From a virus, in the IMG/VR virus record IMGVR_UViG_3300035701_007228, positions 1-30,645 of that record: a stretch of DNA of 30,645 bases; one strand, given 5' to 3'. The stretch's first letter is position 1; each line of letters starts with the position of its first letter. The notes beneath the pieces are model-generated. The model was not told the origin of the DNA. It saw only the letters and a list, made by a program, of their open reading frames with translations, and ran no database searches. Positions 5,103-13,849 of this stretch are shown here, in pieces. The position numbers and the translations under genes are program-made.

Positions 5103-7665
5103 CCTCTCCTCCTCCTACTTTCTTTTGGGCATCCCAATTACCATCTACCTCTGAAATCTTCGCTTTAATCTCCAAAGGTACTGTCAGCCAAGCGTGTTCC
5201 TCCCGAATCTTTTCGGTCATCATCCACCTGGACATTTCCAAAACATGCTCCTGCTCTTCAGGCCAGAGATCGAAAATAATATCATCATGAATTTGACCAA
5301 TTAACTTTGTCTTCCATTCTTCCTCCTTTCGTAATTTGTTCAATTCGATGAACGACCAAAGGAGGCAATGAAAAGCCGTTCCCTGTATAGGAGAATTGAT
5401 TATCTTATTCTTCTCCAGGTAATCACCCCTTCGAAAACCAAAAAACATTTCGACATATCCTTTTCTAGTATAAAAATCCAACATATAGTTCTGCCACTCC
5501 CGATGGCCCCTAAATCGCTGCCAAAAGTTTACCTCCACACCCTTGACATGTTCCTCGAAATCAGCAAGGGTTAAGATTCCCTTCCCCTTCAAATGTTCTC
5601 GAAGAGATAACCCCCTAAGATCCAATTCCATTGTTAGGGGCCACAAATCTCCAGCAATTGATTTCCAATAACTACCGTATAACTCCGGAAATACGTACCC
5701 ATTCTTCGTATGAAATCGGATCTTATCACTAACCTGAGACTTCCGTAAAAAGAATAGCTCCAGGGCTTGGTCACTATGAATATCAGTACTGGGGTCCAAA
5801 ACGTATTTTTCCAACTCTGGGTCTCGGCTAACACAGGCGGCAATGCGGAATTCGAGGCTCGAGAAATCCACCTCCAATAATTTGTACCCAGGGCTTGGGA
5901 CTATCCCCGTTCGGACTGACTTCTTAGCATCCTCGTCCCGAACGGGAATATTCTGAAAGCTCGGTCCACTAGCACTGGAACGATAAGTACGGGCCGTATG
6001 CAAATTAAACGACGGATGGATTTTACCATTAACTACCTCCCTCTGAAACTGTGCCAAATAGGTATCCCGGGTCTTCAATAACTTCCGAAGGCGAACCAAA
6101 TCATTCGTAAACGGAACACCCAGATGCTCCAAAACATCCTGATCTACCGAAGGGCTACCTTTACCTGTTACTTTCAAAGGGTTAGCCTCAAGCACAGTGT
6201 ACAACAAATACCGAAGATCTGCAGACGAACCAAGTTTAATTGGCCTATCCATAGCCTTTTGAAATAACTCCGCCTCGCCCCCTTCCAACAGATCCTTTTT
6301 AATTTTGTCTATCTCCTTGGTAAGCCTAAACTTTTCCCGCTCATAGTACTTCTCATCCACGGAGATTCCGTCCTGTTCCGCGTCCGCGAAGGCCAAAACT
6401 CCCTCGTGAAGTAATTGATAAGCCCCCTTCATTTTCCCACGAAGCCGCTTGGTTTGATCCACCCATAACTCGTGCTCAAGGAATACATCACATCCACAAT
6501 AGAGGCAGACCTTCTTCCAGTCTGCCTCCGCCAAACTATTGTACCCTTGCTCATCTTCCCTTCCCAAAAAGGGCTTGACGTAGTCACCGTACCCCACCAC
6601 TCCCCACCGAACGTAGGCCTGATATTTTAACCCCACCACTTCCGACCGACAATCCAAAACATGCTCAGCCAGCATAGTATCCCAGTACCAGTTCTTTACT
6701 CCCACCCCAAACTGTTGCCGAGTCCAGCCCTCCTCAAACTTGATGTTATGGGCGATCATCTTTGGGGATCGCCCAAACAACTCACTCAGGAATCCTTTAA
6801 TGATCTTCAAGTCCGAACCGCTCCACATATTCGGCCAATCAAGAGGAAAAGCAACAGCATCCCCAGCTTGACAAAGACCAACCACCAAAATCTTACCATT
6901 CTGTTTGTAAGGGGAAATACAAGTAGTTTCGAAATCTACAACCACAGGGTCTGTCCGGTCGTAGGTACCCTCTATCCAGCTAACCACCTCTCCTACGTCT
7001 GACAATACCCGAACATACTCCTCTGGGTCGAAAAACTCTGGAGGGGCCTTATCAACTGAACAACCCTTTGCCCACTTCAAATCCCTCCGGTAGAAAGCCA
7101 AGGTATTCTCACCCTTATTACGAACAACAAAGGAGGGGTGAAACAAAGGGAGTAACCGGGTGTTGTACCGAGAGTCCGGAATACACCTACCCCGCCAACG
7201 AGATATAGACAAATTATCCGACCAACGGTCCATAAAGAAAGACTCAACTGCAGCCCCACCCACAATCCAGATGGCGGAAGGTTTCAACTCTCCGATAGCC
7301 ATCTCAACCCGAGACCTACAGCATTTAATCTCCTTGCGAGTTGGGGTTCGATTATCAGGGGGTCGGCAGGAGATCGCATTCATTTTCCAGAAATCCCTAT
7401 CCAGATCCAAGTCAAGCTCCTTCAACCACCCACGGAAGTATTGCCCCACATTTCCTACAAGCTGAGTGTTTTGACGGTCTTCTTCACTTCCAGGCGCCTC
7501 GGCTACAAGCAAAATCCCCAGCCTTCCCTCCCCGGTGTAAGGCATCCGTGGGGACCTACATCCCCGATACAGCCCACAGACCTCACAGGGGTCCCCTTTC
7601 GCTACAGAACCCTTCGCCTTACCAGTTACTTGCTCATTTTTGAAAAAGAAGCCTTCAAGAGTCAC
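5095..7665 (-). CDS. Family A DNA polymerase fused to a uracil-DNA-glycosylase-like domain
   Basis: About 856 residues in three parts. The N-terminal 190 residues resemble family 4 uracil-DNA glycosylase (CEVCGLYRGC, then AEAPGSEED, and ISCRPPDNRTPTRKEIKCC). A DEDD 3'-5' exonuclease follows (VVVDFETT; AHNIKFEE; YCGCDVFLEHEL). The C-terminal half is a Pol I polymerase domain: motif A VDFSSLEFRIAA; a motif B region around IRFHTKNGYVFPELYGSYW; motif C IGQIHDDIIFD. It would be the replicative polymerase. The GTG at 7665 was chosen because GAGAGG precedes it and overlap with the clamp gene is then only 11 bp; GTG at 7710 is the alternative. The fusion could couple uracil sensing to synthesis (inference). 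Confidence 0.88.
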   Translation of the reverse strand: MTLEGFFFKNEQVTGKAKGSVAKGDPCEVCGLYRGCRSPRMPYTGEGRLGILLVAEAPGSEEDRQNTQLVGNVGQYFRGWLKELDLDLDRDFWKMNAISCRPPDNRTPTRKEIKCCRSRVEMAIGELKPSAIWIVGGAAVESFFMDRWSDNLSISRWRGRCIPDSRYNTRLLPLFHPSFVVRNKGENTLAFYRRDLKWAKGCSVDKAPPEFFDPEEYVRVLSDVGEVVSWIEGTYDRTDPVVVDFETTCISPYKQNGKILVVGLCQAGDAVAFPLDWPNMWSGSDLKIIKGFLSELFGRSPKMIAHNIKFEEGWTRQQFGVGVKNWYWDTMLAEHVLDCRSEVVGLKYQAYVRWGVVGYGDYVKPFLGREDEQGYNSLAEADWKKVCLYCGCDVFLEHELWVDQTKRLRGKMKGAYQLLHEGVLAFADAEQDGISVDEKYYEREKFRLTKEIDKIKKDLLEGGEAELFQKAMDRPIKLGSSADLRYLLYTVLEANPLKVTGKGSPSVDQDVLEHLGVPFTNDLVRLRKLLKTRDTYLAQFQREVVNGKIHPSFNLHTARTYRSSASGPSFQNIPVRDEDAKKSVRTGIVPSPGYKLLEVDFSSLEFRIAACVSRDPELEKYVLDPSTDIHSDQALELFFLRKSQVSDKIRFHTKNGYVFPELYGSYWKSIAGDLWPLTMELDLRGLSLREHLKGKGILTLADFEEHVKGVEVNFWQRFRGHREWQNYMLDFYTRKGYVEMFFGFRRGDYLEKNKIINSPIQGTAFHCLLWSFIELNKLRKEEEWKTKLIGQIHDDIIFDLWPEEQEHVLEMSRWMMTEKIREEHAWLTVPLEIKAKISEVDGNWDAQKKVGGGEDD

Positions 7666-8764
7666 GCCTACCTCTCTTTCGTCCAGCAGCCTTTGGTTTT
7701 TCTGACTCACCAGCCGGCTTCGGAATATGCAGTAACATTACGTGCTTAAACTTCTGTCCAGACTCAAACAGAGCCCGATTGTCCCCCAAAGTCATCGTTG
7801 TAGTCTTGGCCAATACCTGAGCGAAGAAGACTGGCTGTACTGCAAACGAAATCTTTCCCCCCTTGTATTCTGGAAAATCAACATCCTTTTCGAGCCACCC
7901 TTTCCCCTGAGCAAGTTCACCCCGACAGGTAATATCACCCTCACCCATAGTAACTCGAATTTCTTTATCTGCCTCCTCCCGTCCCTGGGTAGCAATAAAC
8001 ATTTCCTGGACTACTACCCCCAGTTCTTTTGGAAGAGTAAACGTTGACCCATCGACAACCAAGTGCTCACCCATCGCTTCTTCCGGGTATGGGATATCCG
8101 AAAGATAAAGACGAGCACTAAATATAGCATCGTTCGCTGTCTTAAAATGAGCCCACGACTCATCCAGACACATACTCTGGATATCGTACTTAACCAAATC
8201 CTGAGCAGACGACAGAGGTAGAAGGAAGGACGAGCGAACCCGACCATTCATCTCGTACCTACTAATCCGATTGTTATCAGAGGAAAGAACTCGGTCGGCG
8301 TGAACGTAGAGACAGGAGAGATTTTTATGGGTCAAATTTGTGGAGGCCGAAAAAAGACAAAGGAACAACCCCTGAATAAAGTCCTCTGGTATCCGTCTCC
8401 AAATCCTGGACTCGTCCTGAGCTCCCAGTTGCTCAATGGTAGACTCCAGAGTACCCGACTCCATAACCTGCAACCCCAAACGAGTCTTCCCAGAAGAGAG
8501 TTTCAGTTGTTTATCCTGTAACTCTACCGTAAGGATTTCTTCCTTGACATCGGACAGAACGTCGTAAAACTCCTTTGCAATGACCGAGCATTGAAAGTCC
8601 GTTTCAAAAGGATGGCTAACACAAACCCGGTCATTGTAAGTAACCACCCTATCCCCGGTAAAGATGAAATGGGTTGTTTGCTCAACGATCTCTTTTTTGG
8701 CCAAACCGGGCTTTACAGCTAACAGAACCTCCAAGAGATCTTTCGTCTTCATTTGTAGGGACAC
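7655..8764 (-). CDS. DNA sliding clamp (beta-clamp-like)
   Basis: About 369 residues with the length and three-domain feel of a bacterial-type DnaN clamp. Its N-terminus (MKTKDLLEVLLAVKPGLAKK) matches DnaN, internal repeats of short beta strands follow, and the tail KPKAAGRKRGRRDS is basic. The family call rests on length, the N-terminal pattern and the position between polymerase and clamp-loader genes. AAAGGAG followed nine bases later by GTG (8764) sets the start; an in-frame ATG lies four codons on. The clamp would tether the polymerase at 5095-7665. Confidence 0.65.
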   Translation of the reverse strand: MSLQMKTKDLLEVLLAVKPGLAKKEIVEQTTHFIFTGDRVVTYNDRVCVSHPFETDFQCSVIAKEFYDVLSDVKEEILTVELQDKQLKLSSGKTRLGLQVMESGTLESTIEQLGAQDESRIWRRIPEDFIQGLFLCLFSASTNLTHKNLSCLYVHADRVLSSDNNRISRYEMNGRVRSSFLLPLSSAQDLVKYDIQSMCLDESWAHFKTANDAIFSARLYLSDIPYPEEAMGEHLVVDGSTFTLPKELGVVVQEMFIATQGREEADKEIRVTMGEGDITCRGELAQGKGWLEKDVDFPEYKGGKISFAVQPVFFAQVLAKTTTMTLGDNRALFESGQKFKHVMLLHIPKPAGESEKPKAAGRKRGRRDS

Positions 8765-8933
8765 TTTTCGTAGCTCCTTTCTTTGTAAGGAATGATCCAT
8801 TCTCAACGTACCCTTCCAGATCTATCTCTCTTTGCAGTAGAAAGAAAAACGATAGCAACCTATTTGTTGCTCCAGCTTTGGTCAATGTCACACCTTGATT
8901 ATCCTCAAGCCACGTTGCAAGATACACTCGCAT
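8682..8933 (-). CDS. Small 'VYLATWL' phage protein, paralogue of 3852-4034
   Basis: An 83-residue protein: MRVYLATWLEDNQGVTL, then KAGATNRLLSFFFLLQREIDLEGYV. Phage proteins of this sort (YLATW...RLLSY) are common but uncharacterised. The second of two nearby ATGs is preferred, because AAGGAG then sits eight bases upstream. The last 83 bases overlap the clamp gene in another frame, so the C-terminal 28 residues may be less constrained. It shares its pattern with the 60-residue protein downstream of the clamp loader. Confidence 0.6.
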   Translation of the reverse strand: MRVYLATWLEDNQGVTLTKAGATNRLLSFFFLLQREIDLEGYVENGSFLTKKGATKSVPTNEDERSLGGSVSCKARFGQKRDR

Positions 8934-8985
8934 ACGCATTCTCCTTCCTTTCTCACCCGTAAAACACCTAAACAAAGGCTATATC

Positions 8986-9144
8986 TTAGCCCAGTTGGAA
9001 CACAATATCGCTCTCCGTCATGTCAATCATCGTCCCACCACCAAGAACCTCATAGCCCATTTCTTCAAGACACTTCTCAATTTTACCTCGCTCTATCAGA
9101 CTAATAGCAGGCTGAATCGATACATTGTACTCTTGCTTTGCCAT
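8986..9144 (-). CDS. Small hypothetical protein
   Basis: A 52-residue protein, MAKQEYNVSIQPAISL...IEKCLEEMGYEVLGGGTMIDMTESDIVF. It has an alpha/beta pattern with a GGGTM loop. I recall similar short phage proteins without a function. GGGGGAGAGGAA directly before the ATG at 9144 fixes the start; upstream in-frame codons are not needed. It follows the DpdA-like gene and partly overlaps nothing. Confidence 0.6.
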   Translation of the reverse strand: MAKQEYNVSIQPAISLIERGKIEKCLEEMGYEVLGGGTMIDMTESDIVFQLG

Positions 9145-9163
9145 TTCCTCTCCCCCTTTTAGT

Positions 9164-10120
9164 TTACAACAACCCAAACCCTTGACCACCAACTTTCGCT
9201 GGTACGAAAGCCCACGGCCATTCGGGAAATGACTTTTCCAGGTCTACAAAATACCTAATATTCAACTCGTCTCTCTTTTTGTAATCGTTAGACAGACCAG
9301 GCTCTTCGACGATCTCAATGGTATGGTCCTGAGCATGCCCCCGATTCACAAATCCACTACGATCACCATGCATATTCCGTTGGCTATCCGACTCATCCTT
9401 TCCCCACCAGCGTTCACCAGGTTTCAGAACGTAGTTGAGGTCCTCCTTTCTAAGGGCTGACTTCCCCATCGCAAGACCCTTCTCCCGAAAGTATCGCAGG
9501 ATGACCTCCTGCTCCATCTTTGTCATCGTCTCAAAATGCTGACCCTCATCCTCTAAATTGGTAGATCTCCCTGACACTGCCACCTTCCACGGAGTTGCAG
9601 TATAGTCCCATTTCCCCCCACGGTAAGGTGGAACAAAAACAGATCCATACCTTGATGTCATGACCCACGCCGTGGAGTCCACACTGTAAAAGGGGAATTT
9701 AACCATTACTTCTACCGCTGTCATACCGAAGCCATGGACTCTGTTCTTAGGAAGGTACCCATTAGACGCTGGGCACACCTTTGTAAAAATCCTTTCATAA
9801 AACTCATGTCTAACGGGCCCTGCCCTCAAAGCCATACCACCCAATCCGAAGTACTCATACGCCATAGCCATCTCCAAGTACTTATCAGGCTCTCCGATAT
9901 GGTACACAGGCATCGGATGTAATCCAGCACCCTCCATCTTTCTTTGGTTATCCCAAGTCTTCTCAGGATCATCAATACTATCCATATTGATGTATACGTC
10001 AATTAGATGTTCATGCTGCTTAATAAACTCGATGTAAGCCTCTACCGAAAGTTCCTCACCCTTTGCCCACGCCGAGTACGCACCCGAGTCCAACATCAGA
10101 CATACCTTACGATCTTTCAT
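9164..10120 (-). CDS. dpdA: DpdA-like 7-deazaguanine DNA transglycosylase
   Basis: A 318-residue member of the TGT-like superfamily as found in phages. It has MLDSGAYSAW (Asp11, nucleophile-region motif), YINMDSID (Asp47), HGFGMTA (129-135) and SVDSTAW (146-152). By family knowledge such proteins exchange guanine in DNA for preQ0 or a related 7-deazaguanine. QueC, FolE, QueE and QueD in the same cluster support DNA-base exchange rather than a tRNA role. The zinc site of classical TGT is not evident. The start overlaps the methyltransferase stop by four bases (ATGA), so they are translationally coupled. The product base is not predictable from sequence alone. Confidence 0.85.
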   Translation of the reverse strand: MKDRKVCLMLDSGAYSAWAKGEELSVEAYIEFIKQHEHLIDVYINMDSIDDPEKTWDNQRKMEGAGLHPMPVYHIGEPDKYLEMAMAYEYFGLGGMALRAGPVRHEFYERIFTKVCPASNGYLPKNRVHGFGMTAVEVMVKFPFYSVDSTAWVMTSRYGSVFVPPYRGGKWDYTATPWKVAVSGRSTNLEDEGQHFETMTKMEQEVILRYFREKGLAMGKSALRKEDLNYVLKPGERWWGKDESDSQRNMHGDRSGFVNRGHAQDHTIEIVEEPGLSNDYKKRDELNIRYFVDLEKSFPEWPWAFVPAKVGGQGFGLL

Positions 10121-10806
10121 AGTAATCTCCTCTTCTCCAGAATTACATACAACCGATCTGCAGTATCCCGAAAATATCTACAGATAACAAAACCCACCCT
10201 ACAAAATGATTCAACCGCTACTCTCGTCAGGACACAGGTATGTTCCCAGTGATGGAACATGGCTTCAGGGGCCCTAAAACTATCCCCGTTATTTGTAGCA
10301 ATGAATAAACGACCTCCCTCCTCCAGAATGGACCAAATCCCCTGAAGAGCTCCAACTACATCGTTCAAATGTTCTATCACATCAATCAAAAATACATTAG
10401 AAAATCTCCCCGAGAACCTTGGGACAGAAAACGCCTCTTCGATAGGGGCAATAAACTTATCTATGTCACGAAATCCATACTCAGGACGCAACATATCCTT
10501 TAGCTCTGAATAGTAGACCCAATACGATGACGGAATGGCCCTCCTGATCAAAATGGTCATATCCCCATCAGACGCTCCAAACTCAATAGTGTGGCCATCA
10601 AGAACATAGTCGGAAAACCATTCAAACTTTGACCGCTGATGCAACTTTAACTCATCGTCCCCAACAAACCAATAATTCGAGCTAAAGTACTTATTCAGAT
10701 CAACCGAAGAGCCTCGGAACAAACAACCACAAACCTCACACTTATACACATCCTGAGTGTAAATCAACTCCTCACAATTTGGTGACTCACAAATCTTACA
10801 CTTCAT
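10117..10806 (-). CDS. Class I SAM methyltransferase with zinc-ribbon N-terminus
   Basis: A 229-residue protein. Residues 3-26 hold two CxxC pairs (Cys3/6 and Cys23/26), a small zinc ribbon. The rest is a Rossmann methyltransferase: motif I EFGASDGD (75-82), the post-motif region DVIEHLND (142-149), then GGRLFIATNNG. The motif IEHL...L..GG is typical of class I methyltransferases acting on small molecules, nucleobases or sugars. Being coupled to the DpdA-like gene suggests it acts on the deazaguanine base or its precursor (inference). Start and stop overlap both neighbours. Confidence 0.75.
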   Translation of the reverse strand: MKCKICESPNCEELIYTQDVYKCEVCGCLFRGSSVDLNKYFSSNYWFVGDDELKLHQRSKFEWFSDYVLDGHTIEFGASDGDMTILIRRAIPSSYWVYYSELKDMLRPEYGFRDIDKFIAPIEEAFSVPRFSGRFSNVFLIDVIEHLNDVVGALQGIWSILEEGGRLFIATNNGDSFRAPEAMFHHWEHTCVLTRVAVESFCRVGFVICRYFRDTADRLYVILEKRRLL

Positions 10807-11446
10807 GGAAAAGCCCTTCCTTGATCGCGCAAAACTTAATCGCCTTCTCTGCGTTTTTCACTACGTCCATATCCACAAACCTCCCTAACTCGGTAGGATC
10901 TATACGCCCCCGGAAGTTAGGTAGATAATGACAATATTGAGCGTAAATCATAAACATAGTAATTTTCGATATCAGTGGCACATTGCATAAACACTTTCCA
11001 CATGCCGGGCAGACCATAATCCCACAACATTTGCACTCCAATGTTCCAAGTGGGATGCCCTGTCCACAAAAGAAACAAGGGTGAACTTCATCCGAGGCAA
11101 TTGTCCCATGTTGAAATCTCCAGCATGAATGGCTCATCTTGTAGTCAAGGTATTGAAGCATCTGGCCATCCACAGCGGGCAGACTTCGATCGTCAATGTA
11201 AACACTTGCACAAGGTTTTCCCAACACCAATCTATCAAACGGAACGCCATTCTCCCGTAGCCACCTCACGGTCTTCCCCTGATCTTCTGAGAATCGAGAC
11301 GAATGCAAAATAATATGATGACCTTCCTCCCATAACTTACAAATATTGCCGATAGCTACCTTGTCTGGCGTCCTGGATTCATAGTCATGGCCGTCAACTT
11401 CCAGAGTTAATGTACCATCTATATCAATTACAAAATTCATACCCAT
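10796..11446 (-). CDS. HAD-type phosphatase fused to a cysteine-rich domain
   Basis: A 216-residue protein. The N-terminal 95 residues have HAD motifs: DIDGTL (Asp8, Asp10), LHSSR (motif II), LGKP (Lys77) and VYIDDR (Asp85/86). Residues about 117-145 form a cysteine-rich zinc module (CFFCGQ, CKCCG, CPACGKCLC). A helical tail completes it. HAD enzymes of this small type are often phosphatases on sugars or nucleotides. Its substrate is unknown, but its place between DpdA/methyltransferase and QueC suggests work on a base-pathway intermediate. ATG at 11446 or 11440. Confidence 0.7.
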   Translation of the reverse strand: MGMNFVIDIDGTLTLEVDGHDYESRTPDKVAIGNICKLWEEGHHIILHSSRFSEDQGKTVRWLRENGVPFDRLVLGKPCASVYIDDRSLPAVDGQMLQYLDYKMSHSCWRFQHGTIASDEVHPCFFCGQGIPLGTLECKCCGIMVCPACGKCLCNVPLISKITMFMIYAQYCHYLPNFRGRIDPTELGRFVDMDVVKNAEKAIKFCAIKEGLFHEV

Positions 11447-12092
11447 CCAACTCCCTTATGATTGCATTGTTTCGGCTATCCACATATTTCCCCTGAACTG
11501 CCGCTTCGTAGTACTCCTTCATTAACTCCTGGTTATAAAACTCCATCTCGAACCCATTGGATCTTAACGCAATAAACTTCCTAAAACAACTTGGACACCT
11601 TCCACAGTAATTCCCAGGGGAAGGGTCATAACAGGACACAGTATTCAGTAGCCCCTCCCTTCCAACATTCTCGACATACCATCGTACTACATCCTCCTTT
11701 GTCATCTGCCAAAACGGACTAAATACTTCAACTGACTTTCCCTCCATCTTCGAAAGAATCTTCGTAAACTCCTGGAAGATTGCCTCATTCTTATCGGACA
11801 CATCATCATCCTTTACCCCGGCAATACAGATCCTATCCCCGTACTTGTAGGCCAGCATGGCGAGGTAAAGGTTTCGAAATGGAATGTAAGCCTTAGAACC
11901 TATCTGTCGATCCCCAAGTTGAAGGGATCTATCAATAATAGTAGAAGGAATAAGTTCCTGTACTACCTTTAACTCTTTCTCAGTGTAGGGAGTCCCCAAA
12001 TCAAAGTACACCGTTTGGGGGTGCCCCAAAAAATGCCAGGCTACGTAGCTATCAATTCCACCCGAAAAGAGGACAATTATCGACTCACCCAT
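11424..12092 (-). CDS. queC: 7-cyano-7-deazaguanine (preQ0) synthase
   Basis: A 222-residue protein with the PP-loop SGGIDS (residues 10-15) and, near residue 160, the zinc-binding C-terminus CYDP...YCGRCPSCFRKFIAL characteristic of QueC. QueC converts 7-carboxy-7-deazaguanine to preQ0 with ATP and ammonia. It is close to the usual bacterial length. It overlaps the HAD gene by 23 bases. With FolE, QueE and QueD nearby it completes preQ0 synthesis for DNA modification. Confidence is high from the two signature motifs. Confidence 0.9.
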   Translation of the reverse strand: MGESIIVLFSGGIDSYVAWHFLGHPQTVYFDLGTPYTEKELKVVQELIPSTIIDRSLQLGDRQIGSKAYIPFRNLYLAMLAYKYGDRICIAGVKDDDVSDKNEAIFQEFTKILSKMEGKSVEVFSPFWQMTKEDVVRWYVENVGREGLLNTVSCYDPSPGNYCGRCPSCFRKFIALRSNGFEMEFYNQELMKEYYEAAVQGKYVDSRNNAIIRELDGYEFCN

Positions 12093-12112
12093 ATATTGAC
12101 CCCTCCTTTAGA

Positions 12113-12155
12113 AAATAACTTGTCCTGGGCCAAGTCTGACCCCTTGTTAACCAAA
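12113..12155 (+). repeat. Degenerate copy 5 of the CTTATAAG repeat family
   Basis: ATAACTTGTCCTGGGCC followed by AAGTCTGACCCCTTG matches the right half of copies 3 and 4 (AACTCGTCCTGGGGGAGATT...ACCCCTT), with about eight changes. It lacks the CTTATAAG centre. It lies between the radical SAM gene and queC, in the orientation opposite to those genes. Confidence 0.45.
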
Positions 12156-12157
12156 TT

Positions 12158-13168
12158 TTACCCCTGGCCAGACTCCCCTTTTGTATGAACGTAATCGGAG
12201 AAGGGTAATTCACCCCGTTTTATCAGATGCGCATCAAAATGAGTGTTCCAGGCACAGCCGGGGCACTTCTCCTGTACCACAGGCTTCCATGTCTTACAAA
12301 ACTTCTTCCAGTTCTTCGCCAGGTCCATAACGTTAAGGTCCAAAACCCCCGGAATAAAAAAATCGTCACAAGGCTGGACTATTCCTGTACAATCAACTGT
12401 CACCCAGGCGGGGAAGTTATCTTCGTTAGCACAATTCCAGTTGTACTTAAACAAAAGCTCCCCACCATTCTGTACCAGTCTACCAATAAACTGACTACTG
12501 GTATGGCAAAGGTATCCCTGGTTTTTCAACTCAAGTAGCTCTCTAAAAACTTTCACAAGGCCCAGTATATCGTCTGGACCAAATAACAACTCGTCAATCC
12601 CAGGGTAGTTCTTACATTTTGTGCCCGGTTGTCCCCGGTCTGCATGGATCAAATCAAAGAATGTCCAGATTCCCTCCTTGGTAAAATCTCGAACCATATC
12701 AGGAAGGGCCTCGTAATTTTTCCTATTCAATGTTGCGATCGCTGCAACATCTCTGATCGAACCAAAACTACGAAAGTACTTCAAACCATTCAGAGCCCTC
12801 ATCATCTTAGTACGACTAAATTTATCCAACTCAACCATATCAAAACTCATGGATAATGACTTAGCCCCCTTCCTACGAAGACTACCCAGCTTTTGAAAAA
12901 AGTTATCAGTAACCCCGGAAGTAATCACCGTAGTATGAATCCCCACTTTTTCAGCGTATCCCACCACAGTGGGCAATTTGGCAAACTCCTCCAGGGGCTC
13001 CGCTCCGTAAAAGGCTATAAACCCACAGCCTAACTCCTTCAGATTGTCAATTCCCCTCTTCCAGTCGATAGCCAACAGGACGTTTCGACGACCATCTGCC
13101 ATACCACAATATGAACAGTGTAGCTTACAAACCCGACTCCATAAGATCTCAGCTTTTACGATTTCCAT
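12158..13168 (-). CDS. Radical SAM protein with SPASM/twitch-like C-terminus
   Basis: A 336-residue protein. The cluster motif CKLHCSYC (Cys14, Cys18, Cys21; CX3CX2C) binds the radical SAM [4Fe-4S] cluster, and GAEPL (usually GGEPL) helps SAM binding. The C-terminal third has further cysteines (NCANE, DCTGIVQPCDDFF, CPGCAW), like SPASM or twitch domains that carry auxiliary clusters. It is distinct from QueE, which is encoded separately. It sits between FolE and QueC, so a role in making or modifying the 7-deazaguanine is likely but unproven. No peptide substrate gene is seen alongside it. Confidence 0.75.
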   Translation of the reverse strand: MEIVKAEILWSRVCKLHCSYCGMADGRRNVLLAIDWKRGIDNLKELGCGFIAFYGAEPLEEFAKLPTVVGYAEKVGIHTTVITSGVTDNFFQKLGSLRRKGAKSLSMSFDMVELDKFSRTKMMRALNGLKYFRSFGSIRDVAAIATLNRKNYEALPDMVRDFTKEGIWTFFDLIHADRGQPGTKCKNYPGIDELLFGPDDILGLVKVFRELLELKNQGYLCHTSSQFIGRLVQNGGELLFKYNWNCANEDNFPAWVTVDCTGIVQPCDDFFIPGVLDLNVMDLAKNWKKFCKTWKPVVQEKCPGCAWNTHFDAHLIKRGELPFSDYVHTKGESGQG

Positions 13169-13169
13169 G

Positions 13170-13760
13170 TCACCGCCCTCCCTCCACCACCGAGAGATTA
13201 ATCAGTGACAATCCCTCACTCCTGGTTCTTAAGTCCTCTTTGAAAGAGCCCCACACAGCAGACGACACCATACCAGCATTATCATATTGATGCACACCAC
13301 GACAGGTCATGCACCCATGGATCGCCCTCATAATCAGCATGGCTCCCAACGGTTGCACCAACTCTACAAACCGAGTAACGATCTGATGACATAGATTTTC
13401 CTGTAATTGTGGTCTCGAAGAGTAATGATCGATAAGACGGGCTACTTTGGAAGCTCCGACAAGGCTGGAAGATGGAATGTAAAGAAACCAGGCTCTACCA
13501 AAAAATGGTAAGAAGTGGTGGGCGCATATAGAAACGAACCGAATGTTATCAAGCATGACGATCTCATCTACACCCTCTGAGTTGGGAAAAACGGCCAGGT
13601 CCTCTTTCTCGAACTCCTTCCCCACACCCTTAAAAAATTCGTTGCAATACATCTTCGCAATCCGGACTGGAGTTTGACAAAGATTAGGATCACTCAAATC
13701 CAGCCCCAGTCCCTGGACCATCATATCCCGAACGAGGGCGGTAACAGTTACCAGATCCAT
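13170..13760 (-). CDS. folE: GTP cyclohydrolase I
   Basis: A 196-residue FolE1. NLCQTPVRIAKMYCNEFFKG starts the core; ICAHHFLPF supplies zinc ligands (Cys79, His82); GASKVAR and RPQLQE follow; HGCMTCRG supplies the third cysteine. It converts GTP to dihydroneopterin triphosphate, the first step to preQ0. ATG at 13760 was chosen because a strong AGGAGG sits four bases upstream; an earlier in-frame ATG overlaps that site. It is followed two bases later by the radical SAM gene, as one operon. Confidence 0.92.
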   Translation of the reverse strand: MDLVTVTALVRDMMVQGLGLDLSDPNLCQTPVRIAKMYCNEFFKGVGKEFEKEDLAVFPNSEGVDEIVMLDNIRFVSICAHHFLPFFGRAWFLYIPSSSLVGASKVARLIDHYSSRPQLQENLCHQIVTRFVELVQPLGAMLIMRAIHGCMTCRGVHQYDNAGMVSSAVWGSFKEDLRTRSEGLSLINLSVVEGGR

Positions 13761-13789
13761 ACTACCTCCTATCATGAGCTGACAAAAAT

Positions 13790-13824
13790 ACTAAGACCCT
13801 GGCCATATTAACCAGGGTCTTAGT
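13790..13824 (-). terminator. Rho-independent terminator
   Basis: A perfect 13-bp stem (ACTAAGACCCTGG with its complement) around a 9-base loop, followed on the minus strand by ATTTTTG. It lies between the 13850-14413 gene and folE and would end the upstream transcript. Confidence 0.85.
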
Positions 13825-13849
13825 CGAACCACCAACCAAACGACCAGAG

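Noticed and set aside
11858-11870. Possible sixth CATGGCG element
   Set aside because: It lies inside queC, lacks a matching CCGCCATG partner and is in coding sequence.
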